A DNA stretch of 64,000 nt from Desulfosarcinaceae bacterium (GTDB lineage Bacteria > Desulfobacterota > Desulfobacteria > Desulfobacterales > Desulfosarcinaceae), in the NCBI GenBank assembly GCA_030066015.1, contig JASJCL010000016.1, positions 24,578 through 88,577 of the forward strand. Direction: 5' to 3'. Made by a program: the position numbers and the translations under genes. The notes under the pieces were generated by a model. The model ran no database searches, was not told where the DNA came from, and worked only from the letters and a program-made list of their open reading frames with translations. Positions 1 to 6,760 of this stretch are shown piece by piece. Within the stretch, counting starts at the first letter, position 1. The number at the start of each line of letters is the position of its first letter.

Positions 1-291
1 TATCTCCATCCTGGGAACCTGATGCGCCGTACTGACGATCACCGGCCGATCTCCATCACCGTGGCGCCATCACCTGCGGCACGCCGTTTTTCCCGGCCAA
101 AGCTCAGTGGGCGTGGGCACAGCAGCCGTTGAAGGTGGGATCCAGGTGGGGTCACCGATTCGCTCGCCAGATCGCCTCAAGGGGCAATTGCCACCCGCCT
201 CGCGAACCATCTCGCCCATCGCGCACCACGGCTGGGGGACATGTTGTCAATACAGATGTTCAGAGGTCGCAGGCATCCTTATCGCCTTTCA
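1..291. other. left edge, no gene seen
   Basis: This stretch lies downstream of the leftward MttB-family gene. Short overlapping open frames exist on the plus strand but have no recognisable motif and no good ribosome binding site. I see no terminator with a T run. Confidence 0.4.
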
Positions 292-1749
292 TCAGGGCGC
301 AAGGAGGATCTCGAAGCGTTCTCGCATCTGTTGGTCCACTTCGCTGGGGATATGACCGTCACCAGCCTCCGCGAGTAGCCGCTTGGCGATGGCCGTTGCA
401 CGGGTGCGGGCATCCGCGGCGCCCTCCTGGGCCCATTTCTCCCGATGCTTGCGATCGGTAACACCGTTGCCCTGAAAGTATTCGCTGCGCATATGACGCA
501 GGGTGTGGGGCGACACCATGAAGTTGCCCCCCGGTCCCACCTGATCGATCACCTCCACCGCCAGGTGCTCCGCGTCCACCGTGATGCCACGCAGCACCTT
601 ACACGCCATGCCGATGATCTCGTCGTCGATCACGTACTGCTCGGGCGCCACGGTGAGCATCGACTCGAGCATGCCGGCGCTGTGGTGCATGTAGTTGGAG
701 CCCCCCATGGCGCCCAGGAGAATGGTCATGGCCTTCTCCCAGCCGGCCTGGGCGTCGGGCAGCTTGGTGTCCGTAAGGCCGGCCGAATTGTAATTGGGCA
801 CTGCGATGTGGGCGGCCAGCTGATGAATGGCGGCGTTCATCATCCCGCACTCCACCCCGCCGCCGGTGTAGCCCATGGTGTTCATGTTGGCCATTCCCGG
901 TATGCCCCCGTAGAGCAGGGGAGCGCCCGCCCGGGTCAACTGGCAGATGGTGATGCCGGCCAATTGTTCGGCGTGGACCTGGGCCAGGGTGCCGGCCATG
1001 GTCATGGGGCTGGTGGAGCCCGACATGGGAGCCGCCGACAGGGCCACGGGGATCCCCTCGCGGTTGCAGGCCTGCAGGATGCGGGTGCTCTGGGTGCACA
1101 GCTTCAATGGGCTGATGGCGAAGCTGGTGATCACCGAGATGAAGGGTTTGGCCCGCAGGGCCTCCCGCCCGCCGGCGAGGAGGCTGGCCAGATCGATGAC
1201 GGCCGCCAGGCCGGCCTCGTCGTTGACCCCGGACATCACATGCTTGGCCGTGGCCCGCAAACAGGCGTAGAACATGTTGACATCGTAAGCCGACTCCGGG
1301 ATGTCGGTGGGGATGCAGGGCCGCAGGTAGAAGTGAATGTGGTCGAGCCGGTCCACCAGGCGTCCGAGATTATAAATATCCCGCAGCGTCGTGGGACGGA
1401 TCTCGCCGGTGTCCAGGTCGAGGATCTTGATGGCCGCGCCCCCCGTTCCGATGTGGACCTTGTCTTCGGTGAGATCCAGATCGTGGGCCCTCTTCCGTCC
1501 ATGGAGCACCACTCGTTTGGGTGCCTTGGCCAGTTGCGCCACAATCAGGTCGCGGGGAAAGGTGACGCGCGCTTTGCTGGCGTCCACGTGGGCGCCCGCT
1601 GCGGAAAGCATGTCGAGGGTCTCCTCGAGGCCCTCCTCATAGGTCATGCCGGTGCCTTCAAGTATGGACAGGGCGGCGTCGTGGATGGCGACGATCCCCG
1701 CCGGCGATAGGGGTTTGTAGATGCCGCCATTAAGGCCTTTGGAATCCAT
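292..1749 (-). CDS. MttB-superfamily (non-pyrrolysine) methyltransferase
   Basis: A 485-residue member of the trimethylamine methyltransferase (MttB) superfamily, which moves a methyl group from a tertiary or quaternary amine to a cognate corrinoid protein. The whole length aligns by eye with the amber-containing MttB at 41407-42888. At the pyrrolysine position (about residue 325, in AGLTDTK) this protein has Leu, so it belongs to the pyrrolysine-free branch that includes the glycine betaine methyltransferase MtgB. The open frame runs a further 109 codons upstream, but the extension has no family similarity. I chose the ATG at 1749, which has GGAG just upstream. It diverges from an RpiR regulator. 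With the dimethylglycine-dehydrogenase-like gene at 8569, a role in glycine betaine demethylation is plausible, but the substrate is inferred. Confidence 0.9.
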   Translation of the reverse strand: MDSKGLNGGIYKPLSPAGIVAIHDAALSILEGTGMTYEEGLEETLDMLSAAGAHVDASKARVTFPRDLIVAQLAKAPKRVVLHGRKRAHDLDLTEDKVHIGTGGAAIKILDLDTGEIRPTTLRDIYNLGRLVDRLDHIHFYLRPCIPTDIPESAYDVNMFYACLRATAKHVMSGVNDEAGLAAVIDLASLLAGGREALRAKPFISVITSFAISPLKLCTQSTRILQACNREGIPVALSAAPMSGSTSPMTMAGTLAQVHAEQLAGITICQLTRAGAPLLYGGIPGMANMNTMGYTGGGVECGMMNAAIHQLAAHIAVPNYNSAGLTDTKLPDAQAGWEKAMTILLGAMGGSNYMHHSAGMLESMLTVAPEQYVIDDEIIGMACKVLRGITVDAEHLAVEVIDQVGPGGNFMVSPHTLRHMRSEYFQGNGVTDRKHREKWAQEGAADARTRATAIAKRLLAEAGDGHIPSEVDQQMRERFEILLAP

Positions 1750-2093
1750 GCGGGCGCTCCAGAACGAGTGGTCGAGGGGGGTGTCTCCGTTGAATAAATC
1801 AAATTCATTCAATTTGAATGTTTCTGTTTCACTCTTCAGCAGTGGTGTCAACAGAAAAATCGCGTCGTGCCGTCCGAACGCGCCATTCGTCCGGTTGCCA
1901 TCAAACACGGTATGCACGACTAACCTACCTAAAAGATTCAAAACCATGCTCAATAGAAAATCCCGCCACTTGACAGCCGGGGTACAAACGGGCACACTGG
2001 AGCGTAGAAAAACAGGCCCATGGCCACTGGCAGCCGTTGGCGTCACGGGCAGGAGTGGCAGCTTAATCCCAACCAAATGATAGTTTTGATTTC
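1750..2093. promoter_or_regulatory. divergent control region, MttB homologue / RpiR
   Basis: A 344-base intergenic region between two divergent genes. It is locally AT-rich around 1790-1860, unlike its GC-rich flanks, which suggests promoters here. It holds the perfect palindrome at 1806-1820 listed separately. I did not find a convincing sigma-54 -24/-12 pair. Confidence 0.5.
1806..1820. promoter_or_regulatory. 15-bp palindrome, candidate RpiR operator
   Basis: CATTCAA-T-TTGAATG is a perfect inverted repeat with 7-base arms around one central base. It lies 57 bases upstream of the MttB-family start and within the shared control region with rpiR. RpiR/SIS regulators bind inverted repeats, often rich in TGAA/TTCA; assignment to this regulator is inferred from position only. 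Confidence 0.5.
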
Positions 2094-2954
2094 ATGTCAC
2101 AGCGAGAAAAATCCAGTTTCATCGCGGCCATCGCCGCCGCCACCGCCGATTTGACCCCCAAGGCCCGCATCATCAGCGTTTTTATCCAGGAGCAGCCGCA
2201 CAAAGCGGTCTTTATGACGGCCAAAGAGCTGGCCGAAGCGTGCCGGGTGAGCGAGGCCACCGTGGTACGGTTTGTCACTCAGCTGGGCTACGGACGCTAC
2301 AGCGAATTTCAGAACGCTTTGCGACACTATATGGACAGCGAGCTGACCCTGCTGGATCGCATGGATCTCACTGCCGGCGCGACGACCGGCAATGGGCGGT
2401 TGATGCAAGTGATGCGCGAGGAGATCGACAACATCAAGGCGTTCTTCAGCAGCATCGACACCACGGCTGTGGAGCAAGCCGTGGAAGCAATGCGCACGGC
2501 GGATCCCATCCTGGTGATCGGTGCGCGTCTCTCCTACAGCATGTCCTACTACATGGGTTGGGCCCTCACCAAGATCAAGCCCGACATCCGAATACTTCGG
2601 GGCAGCGACCGCACGACCATCGACTGGCTGACCTTGGCCGCTCCGGAGAGTCTCGTGATCATCGTGGCCATGGCGCGCTATCCCAACGAATTGATCCGAG
2701 TCGGCAAATACGCCCGCCGGCTGAAGCACACAGTGCTGCTCATTGCCGACAGCGAAACATGCCCCCTGATTCGATTCGCCGACATCGCCCTCATCGCACC
2801 CTCGCGCCACATCCCCGTTCTGGGCAGCCCTACCCACATCTCCTGTCTGATCAACTACCTGGTTCACGAAGTCGCCCGTCGCATGGGGAACCGGGTCAAG
2901 ACGCACCAGGCGCGCCTGGAGCAGGCCTACCTGGAAAACGACCTTCTCTTCTGA
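2094..2954 (+). CDS. RpiR-family transcriptional regulator (HTH + SIS)
   Basis: A 286-residue regulator with an N-terminal HTH_6 domain (about residues 5-80, containing ELAEACRVSEATVVRF) and a C-terminal SIS domain (about 110-250) of the kind that binds phosphosugars or related metabolites. Length is typical for RpiR proteins. It diverges from the MttB-family methyltransferase gene and probably regulates it, perhaps with itself, through the shared 344-base intergenic region. The ligand is not predictable: RpiR proteins mostly sense sugar phosphates, and use next to an MttB-family gene would be a departure from that. The coding frame ends just before an array of 15-base repeats. Confidence 0.9.
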   Translation: MSQREKSSFIAAIAAATADLTPKARIISVFIQEQPHKAVFMTAKELAEACRVSEATVVRFVTQLGYGRYSEFQNALRHYMDSELTLLDRMDLTAGATTGNGRLMQVMREEIDNIKAFFSSIDTTAVEQAVEAMRTADPILVIGARLSYSMSYYMGWALTKIKPDIRILRGSDRTTIDWLTLAAPESLVIIVAMARYPNELIRVGKYARRLKHTVLLIADSETCPLIRFADIALIAPSRHIPVLGSPTHISCLINYLVHEVARRMGNRVKTHQARLEQAYLENDLLF

Positions 2955-2960
2955 GGCCAT

Positions 2961-3050
2961 CTCATTTGAGACCCTCTCATTTGAGACCCTCTCAATTGAG
3001 ACCTTCTCTATTGAGACCTTCTCATTTGAGACCTTCTCTATTGAGACCTT
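2961..3050. repeat. six 15-bp tandem repeats, each with a small palindrome
   Basis: Six back-to-back 15-base units begin at 2961, 2976, 2991, 3006, 3021 and 3036, with a partial seventh at 3051. The unit reads CTCATTTGAGACCYT with variants. Copies carry CTCA-TT-TGAG or CTCAATTGAG, small inverted repeats with 4-5 base arms; two copies read CTCTATTGAG and break the symmetry. The array starts 6 bases after the rpiR stop and sits 138 bases before crcB. Period 15 keeps reading frame, so the antisense frame shows a 5-residue repeat, but nothing suggests that frame is translated. Confidence 0.85.
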
Positions 3051-3188
3051 CTCTTCGAGATGGCGGCCGTCTCCGCGCACGGAAAGCCGTTGCAATGAGG
3101 GCCGCCCTCGGTTAGAAAGACAGGCAGCACGGTGGTTGGCGCGACAACGCGTCCGCCCAGCAACCCCCCCATCGCCAAGAGGTAGCAG

Positions 3189-3566
3189 GTGCTGAAATTT
3201 GTCATTATTGCCGTTGGCGGCGCCATCGGCGCGCTGGCCCGCTACGGTCTGGGCGGGCTGGTACAACAGCTCACCCAAACAGCCAGCTTTCCCGCCGGAA
3301 CCCTGGTTGTGAACCTGACCGGTTGCCTCCTCATCGGGATCGGGGGCGGCCTCATGGAGGCCCGTCAGTTTTTCAATCCCGAGATGCGGGCCTTTCTCTT
3401 CATAGGTTTCCTGGGCAGTTTCACCACCTTTTCCACCTTTGGTCTGGAGAGCTTCAACCTGGCCCGCGACGGCCAGTGGCTGCTGGCGGCGCTCAACATC
3501 GGCCTCAGCGTGATGGTGGGCCTTGCCGCGGTGCTGGCGGGCAGCATGTTGGCCAAGCTGTTGTAA
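3189..3566 (+). CDS. crcB: fluoride exporter CrcB/FluC
   Basis: A 125-residue membrane protein with four predicted helices and the family hallmarks GAIGALARYG near the N-terminus, VNLTG (about residues 39-43) and GFLGSFTTFSTF (about 75-86), the segment lining the fluoride pore. Fluc channels are dual-topology dimers that export toxic fluoride. Length is normal for the family. It starts at GTG with GAGG upstream. It is followed 14 bases later by a DUF190 gene, a common partner of crcB. I looked for a fluoride riboswitch between the repeats and the start and could not recognise its conserved blocks. Confidence 0.93.
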   Translation: MLKFVIIAVGGAIGALARYGLGGLVQQLTQTASFPAGTLVVNLTGCLLIGIGGGLMEARQFFNPEMRAFLFIGFLGSFTTFSTFGLESFNLARDGQWLLAALNIGLSVMVGLAAVLAGSMLAKLL

Positions 3567-3580
3567 GGAGAGCGGTCGCA

Positions 3581-3928
3581 ATGGAAAAGTATAAGGAGGA
3601 GGGCAAGCTGCTGCGGATCTTCATCGGCGAGACGGACAAGTACGACCGTCGGCCGCTCTACGAGTGGATCGTTCAGCAGGCCAGAGCCGAAGGAATGGCC
3701 GGCGCCACGGTGCTGCGGGGGATCGTCGGCTACGGCGCCGGGAGCCTCATCCACACCACCAAAATCCTGCGACTCTCCGAAGACCTACCCGTCATCGTTG
3801 AGATTGTCGACAGCGAGGAGAAGATCGACCAATTTCTACCCCAGATCGAGCCCGCCATCACCGAAGGGCTGGTCACCGTGGAAAGGGCCCATATCCGGCT
3901 CTATCGCAACAAAAAAGGGGGCGCGTGA
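3581..3928 (+). CDS. DUF190 family protein
   Basis: A 115-residue cytosolic protein of the DUF190 family. Diagnostic pieces are the N-terminal LLRIFIGETDKYDRRPLYEWIV, the glycine-rich GATVLRGIVGYGAGS and the C-terminal IVDSEEKIDQFLP. The fold is PII-like (ferredoxin-like) and the gene very often follows crcB, so a regulatory role in fluoride export is plausible but unproven. The ATG at 3581 has TAAGGAG overlapping the crcB stop codon, so the pair is translationally close. A longer frame opens at 3323 inside crcB; it is an overlap artefact, because only the part from 3581 resembles the family. Confidence 0.9.
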   Translation: MEKYKEEGKLLRIFIGETDKYDRRPLYEWIVQQARAEGMAGATVLRGIVGYGAGSLIHTTKILRLSEDLPVIVEIVDSEEKIDQFLPQIEPAITEGLVTVERAHIRLYRNKKGGA

Positions 3929-4143
3929 CAGGACATGGCGCCTGCGGCGGGCCGGACGGATGGTGGTCATCCCTGCAGCAGGCGGCGGCGTTTCGCGGGT
4001 GCGTCCAATTGGCGGCCCCCGCAACGGCCCCCATTCGATGATCGCAGCGACCAAGCTGCGACGTGACCCGGTCCGGAGATGACAACCGCTGGGGCTACCC
4101 TTATATTTCGGTAAATCCACCTTTAACTTCCTGGAGTGAAGCC

Positions 4144-4416
4144 ATGATCGCCTACTACGTGCATGATGACAAGGATGGGAACGACGTAATCCTGTTGCCC
4201 GATATGAGCTGCGCCGTCGAGGTGAATAAAGAGAAGTTGGAGATGTTTATTTCGCCGGCGCCGGCCTTCGCCAACTGGTCAGGGAACAGCTGTGTGGATG
4301 CAAACCCGGAAGCGTTCGGCACGGTGGTCGCTTCCCGCGAAGAGGGTGGCGATGTATGCGTCATCAAGCGGGAGATTTGGCAGGCGCGGATGGAGTACTA
4401 CCTGAAGCAGGATTGA
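4144..4416 (+). CDS. small hypothetical protein
   Basis: A 90-residue protein I do not recognise. It is acidic and aromatic-rich, begins MIAYYVHDDKDGNDVI and has three cysteines, no signal peptide and no membrane segment. The ATG at 4144 is preceded by GGAGTGAAGCC, a good ribosome binding site, and an AT-rich stretch just upstream (4095-4135) could hold its promoter. It stands alone between the crcB/DUF190 pair and the leftward reductase gene. It may be a genuine small cytosolic protein, but the function is unknown. Confidence 0.6.
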   Translation: MIAYYVHDDKDGNDVILLPDMSCAVEVNKEKLEMFISPAPAFANWSGNSCVDANPEAFGTVVASREEGGDVCVIKREIWQARMEYYLKQD

Positions 4417-4462
4417 AGCCGTCGCCCCCCACCCGGCCAGTTACCCTTCCGCTTTGCGGGCG

Positions 4463-5119
4463 CTAGTAGAAGCGTTCGGTGAAGACGGTAGCCCCCTCGA
4501 AGCGGTCATCGATGATGTTGAGCGCATCGCCGATCATAGCAGCGCTGCCGCAGAGATAGAAGTGACAATGCCTTGGCGGCATGGATCGCAACAGATCGGT
4601 GACCCGCCCCGTCGACGTCTCGCCCGGTTGAGTGGCATCCCCCGAAGACGATTTGCTAAGGCAGGTTTGGTAGTCTGCGGCGGCCGACCGCATCTCCTCC
4701 CCGAAGAGAAGCGCTGCCGCCGTGGCGGCGCCGTGCAAGAGCGTGAAGCCCCGCACACCCGCCCGTACATAGGCGACAAAGGGCGCAATCCCGGACCCTG
4801 TGGCCACGAAGACTGCCGTTGCCGGATCGCTCTGGAAGCGGAAATAGCCCAGAGGCCCCTCCACGTCGAAGGTTTGCCCCGCTGTGGCACCGACGAGGGC
4901 CGGGGTGAATCGCCCCTCGGGTAGATGGCGCAGACAGATCTCGAGGTGGGTGTCGTCGGGCGCATTGATGAGGGTGTAATCGCGGACCACACCCTGGTGG
5001 TGAAAACGGATATACTGGCCGGGTGTGAAGCTAAAGCGCGTTGGCCGCTTGAATCTCAGAAGATAGTAATCCGCCCGCAGGCGGCGACACGCTTCAAGGT
5101 GGAGGGTATAGAAAGGCAT
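4463..5119 (-). CDS. FNR-type FAD/NAD(P)H oxidoreductase
   Basis: A 218-residue ferredoxin-NADP reductase-fold protein. The FAD domain has GQYIRF and RDYTLINAP (the RxY(S/T) FAD motif) at about residues 37-63. The NAD(P) domain has ATGSGIAPF at about 110-118, a CGS turn near residue 190 and the terminal FTERFY aromatic end. It lacks the 2Fe-2S domain found in oxygenase reductases, so it must pass electrons to a separate carrier. It starts 30 bases after the cobalamin adenosyltransferase stop, in the same leftward operon, which also encodes a rubredoxin-like protein. A role in reducing cob(II)alamin for adenosylation is a reasonable inference from context, not shown by sequence. Confidence 0.85.
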   Translation of the reverse strand: MPFYTLHLEACRRLRADYYLLRFKRPTRFSFTPGQYIRFHHQGVVRDYTLINAPDDTHLEICLRHLPEGRFTPALVGATAGQTFDVEGPLGYFRFQSDPATAVFVATGSGIAPFVAYVRAGVRGFTLLHGAATAAALLFGEEMRSAAADYQTCLSKSSSGDATQPGETSTGRVTDLLRSMPPRHCHFYLCGSAAMIGDALNIIDDRFEGATVFTERFY

Positions 5120-5148
5120 TCCGGATGTAGATCTCCAGCGATCGCGGA

Positions 5149-5712
5149 TCAGGATCGTTGCCAGGGGATATCGGCCACCCCCGCCAAATGATTGCAATAG
5201 CGGGCGCAGACAAAAAGGTAGTCCGAAAGTCGGTTCAGGTAGACCAGGGCGCCGGGCGGAACCGCGTCGTCCGTTTCCGTTTCCGCCAGACGAAAAACGT
5301 GTCGTTCCGTGCGCCGGCAGACGGTGCGGGCCACGTGCGCCATGGCGGCGGCGGGATGCCCGCCGGGAAGAATGAAGGACTTCAACTCGGCCAATTCGCC
5401 ATCCATGGCATCCATGGCCCGCTCCAATCGGTCGGCCCGTTCAGCCGCGAATGGTGCCAGTTGTCCCGTTGCGCCGGAACCGGGAGTGGTGGCCAGCCAG
5501 GCGCCCAGATCGAAAAGGTCGGCCTGAATCCCCTGCAGGGTCTCCGCCACCGCCACGGATTGGGGCGGTAGAAAGGCGACCAGAGCGCCGATGGCGGCGT
5601 TGAGCTCATCCACATCTCCGTAGGCCTCGATCCGCACGTTGGCCTTGGCCACACGCTCGCCGCTGAAGAGGCTGGTCTTGCCCCGATCCCCAGTACCTGT
5701 GTATACCTTCAC
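5149..5712 (-). CDS. PduO-type ATP:cob(I)alamin adenosyltransferase
   Basis: A 187-residue enzyme that attaches adenosine from ATP to cob(I)alamin. The N-terminus has the ATP-binding TGTGDRGKTSLFSGERV motif (about residues 5-20), followed by YGDVDELNAAIG and, near the C-terminus, the conserved RRTER and YLNRLSDYLFV motifs. Length fits the PduO/CobO-type family (about 185). I chose GTG at 5712 because GGGGAGG lies 5-6 bases upstream and overlaps the preceding rubredoxin-like stop codon; the longer open frame to 5838 runs through that small gene in another frame. Placement near corrinoid methyltransferase genes suggests a supporting role in B12 metabolism. Confidence 0.93.
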   Translation of the reverse strand: MKVYTGTGDRGKTSLFSGERVAKANVRIEAYGDVDELNAAIGALVAFLPPQSVAVAETLQGIQADLFDLGAWLATTPGSGATGQLAPFAAERADRLERAMDAMDGELAELKSFILPGGHPAAAMAHVARTVCRRTERHVFRLAETETDDAVPPGALVYLNRLSDYLFVCARYCNHLAGVADIPWQRS

Positions 5713-5723
5713 AGCGACCTCCC

Positions 5724-5834
5724 CTACTCCACCAGTTCGAACATCTGGGACGGTGCGCCGCAGATGGGACAGGTATGCGGCGGCTCCTCTCCCTCGTGAA
5801 TATACCCGCAAATCACACAGCGCCAACGTTTCAT
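5724..5834 (-). CDS. rubredoxin-like mini-protein (36 residues)
   Basis: A 36-residue protein, too short for usual gene cut-offs. It reads MKRWRCVICGYIHEGEE, then TCPICGAP and ends FELVE: two CxxCG knuckles as in the C-terminal rubredoxin domain of rubrerythrin, expected to bind one Fe(Cys)4 centre and carry single electrons. ATG at 5834 has GGAG 6 bases upstream. The TAG stop merges with the ribosome binding site of the adenosyltransferase that follows 11 bases later. It is likely an electron carrier, possibly for the FNR-type reductase two genes downstream. It is hidden in the alternative frame of an over-extended adenosyltransferase ORF. Confidence 0.85.
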   Translation of the reverse strand: MKRWRCVICGYIHEGEEPPHTCPICGAPSQMFELVE

Positions 5835-5940
5835 GCAAACTCCTTTTTTCGATCAGGCCGGTCCAGGACAGGTGGGCCCGCCTTCGCCAGGAAGGTCAGT
5901 GACCCAGACGGCCCCGCATTGAAAAGGTCTGCCGTAACGA

Positions 5941-6504
5941 TCAGGACTGCCAGTACAGCACTGGCGCCTGGGGATCGACCCGCTCCAGATGGGCCAGTAG
6001 TTCATCCAGATTGGCGATAAAGGCAGCGCCCTCGCGGTTCGCACTCAGATGTTTGTGGGCTTTGGCAGCCAACTTCTCGGCGGCAGCTTGGTGACCCCAG
6101 ATGAGATGGATGTGCACCCCGGCGGCCTGAATCACCCCCTTGAGGGCACTGCGCAAGGGTTCCTCGGCCGGGTGCCAGATGGTTTCAAGGAGTTCGTGCA
6201 CCTCAAAATAGAGCCCCACGTTCCACAGCACCAAGGCCTGGCGAATGGGCGCGCGCACATCATCCGCCGCAAACTGCTCAAACGCCTGGCGATAGCGTCG
6301 CAGGCGACCGTTGAGGTAATCGCGATAGACACCCCCCATATCCACCGCTTCCCAGTGTTCGCAGAACAGATGAAAGGCCTGGACGTCGTTGCGCAGCGCC
6401 ACCTCGACGAATTGTTCCGACAAGGTGTTGCGCAGATCACGGCTTTGGCGGTCGTTGAAAGGGTCGAAGCCCCTCCCGGGGGTCAGTGGTTCGTCATCGG
6501 TCAT
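5941..6504 (-). CDS. DUF309 domain protein
   Basis: A 187-residue soluble, helical protein. The central part (about residues 88-140) matches DUF309: WNVGLYFEVHELLETIW followed by ALKGVIQAAG and a His/Trp-rich helix. The FxxHExLE pattern is the family signature and might bind metal, but no function is established. The ATG at 6504 has GGAGGACGGC upstream. It is the first leftward gene before the rubredoxin-like/adenosyltransferase/reductase set, with a gap of 106 bases, so it may be the first gene of that operon. Confidence 0.8.
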   Translation of the reverse strand: MTDDEPLTPGRGFDPFNDRQSRDLRNTLSEQFVEVALRNDVQAFHLFCEHWEAVDMGGVYRDYLNGRLRRYRQAFEQFAADDVRAPIRQALVLWNVGLYFEVHELLETIWHPAEEPLRSALKGVIQAAGVHIHLIWGHQAAAEKLAAKAHKHLSANREGAAFIANLDELLAHLERVDPQAPVLYWQS

Positions 6505-6760
6505 GCCGTCCTCCAGAAGCGGTGCAAGCGGGTTGCGGCAAGGGTCGCTCGTCTGAACGGCGAACCCGTGGAAGGAAAGATTCTTGACCTGCTCTGCAGG
6601 CCGGTGCCATTATGAACTGCTCGATTGGACGAAAACCGGAACCAACCGCGTCGGTGATCGCAAGGTCCCCTAGTGTCCCAGGCAATCAAGCGGCTCAGCG
6701 GACCGCTGCGAACCAGCCGGCAGCCATCTGCGCGTATGGATCATTGATCGATATATTGCA
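6505..6760. other. divergent intergenic region
   Basis: A 256-base region between the DUF309 gene and the sigma-54 activator. A possible weak sigma-70 pair toward the activator is TTGACC with CATTAT 18 bases on (about 6587-6616). An AT-rich patch of about 20 bases precedes the activator start. Nothing else stands out. Confidence 0.3.

Noticed and set aside
445..1710. 421-codon plus-strand frame opposite the first MttB-family gene
   Set aside because: Antisense shadow: low-complexity His/Gly/Val-rich translation, while the minus strand shows clear family similarity.
1750..2076. 109-codon N-terminal extension of the first MttB-family protein
   Set aside because: The frame is open but unlike the family, and it covers an AT-rich control region. 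The ATG at 1749 fits the family N-terminus.
1750..2093. cobalamin riboswitch before the MttB-family gene
   Set aside because: A GCCACTG-like string occurs, but no B12-box context or supporting helices were found.
2961..3050. CRISPR array
   Set aside because: Units are 15 bases, contiguous and without spacers; no cas genes are present.
3051..3188. fluoride riboswitch before crcB
   Set aside because: The conserved blocks of the crcB motif could not be found by eye; a covariance search would be decisive.
2097..3581. 494-codon minus-strand frame with a 5-residue repeat
   Set aside because: It overlaps rpiR and crcB on the other strand. The repeat comes from the 15-base DNA array; nothing else looks like protein.
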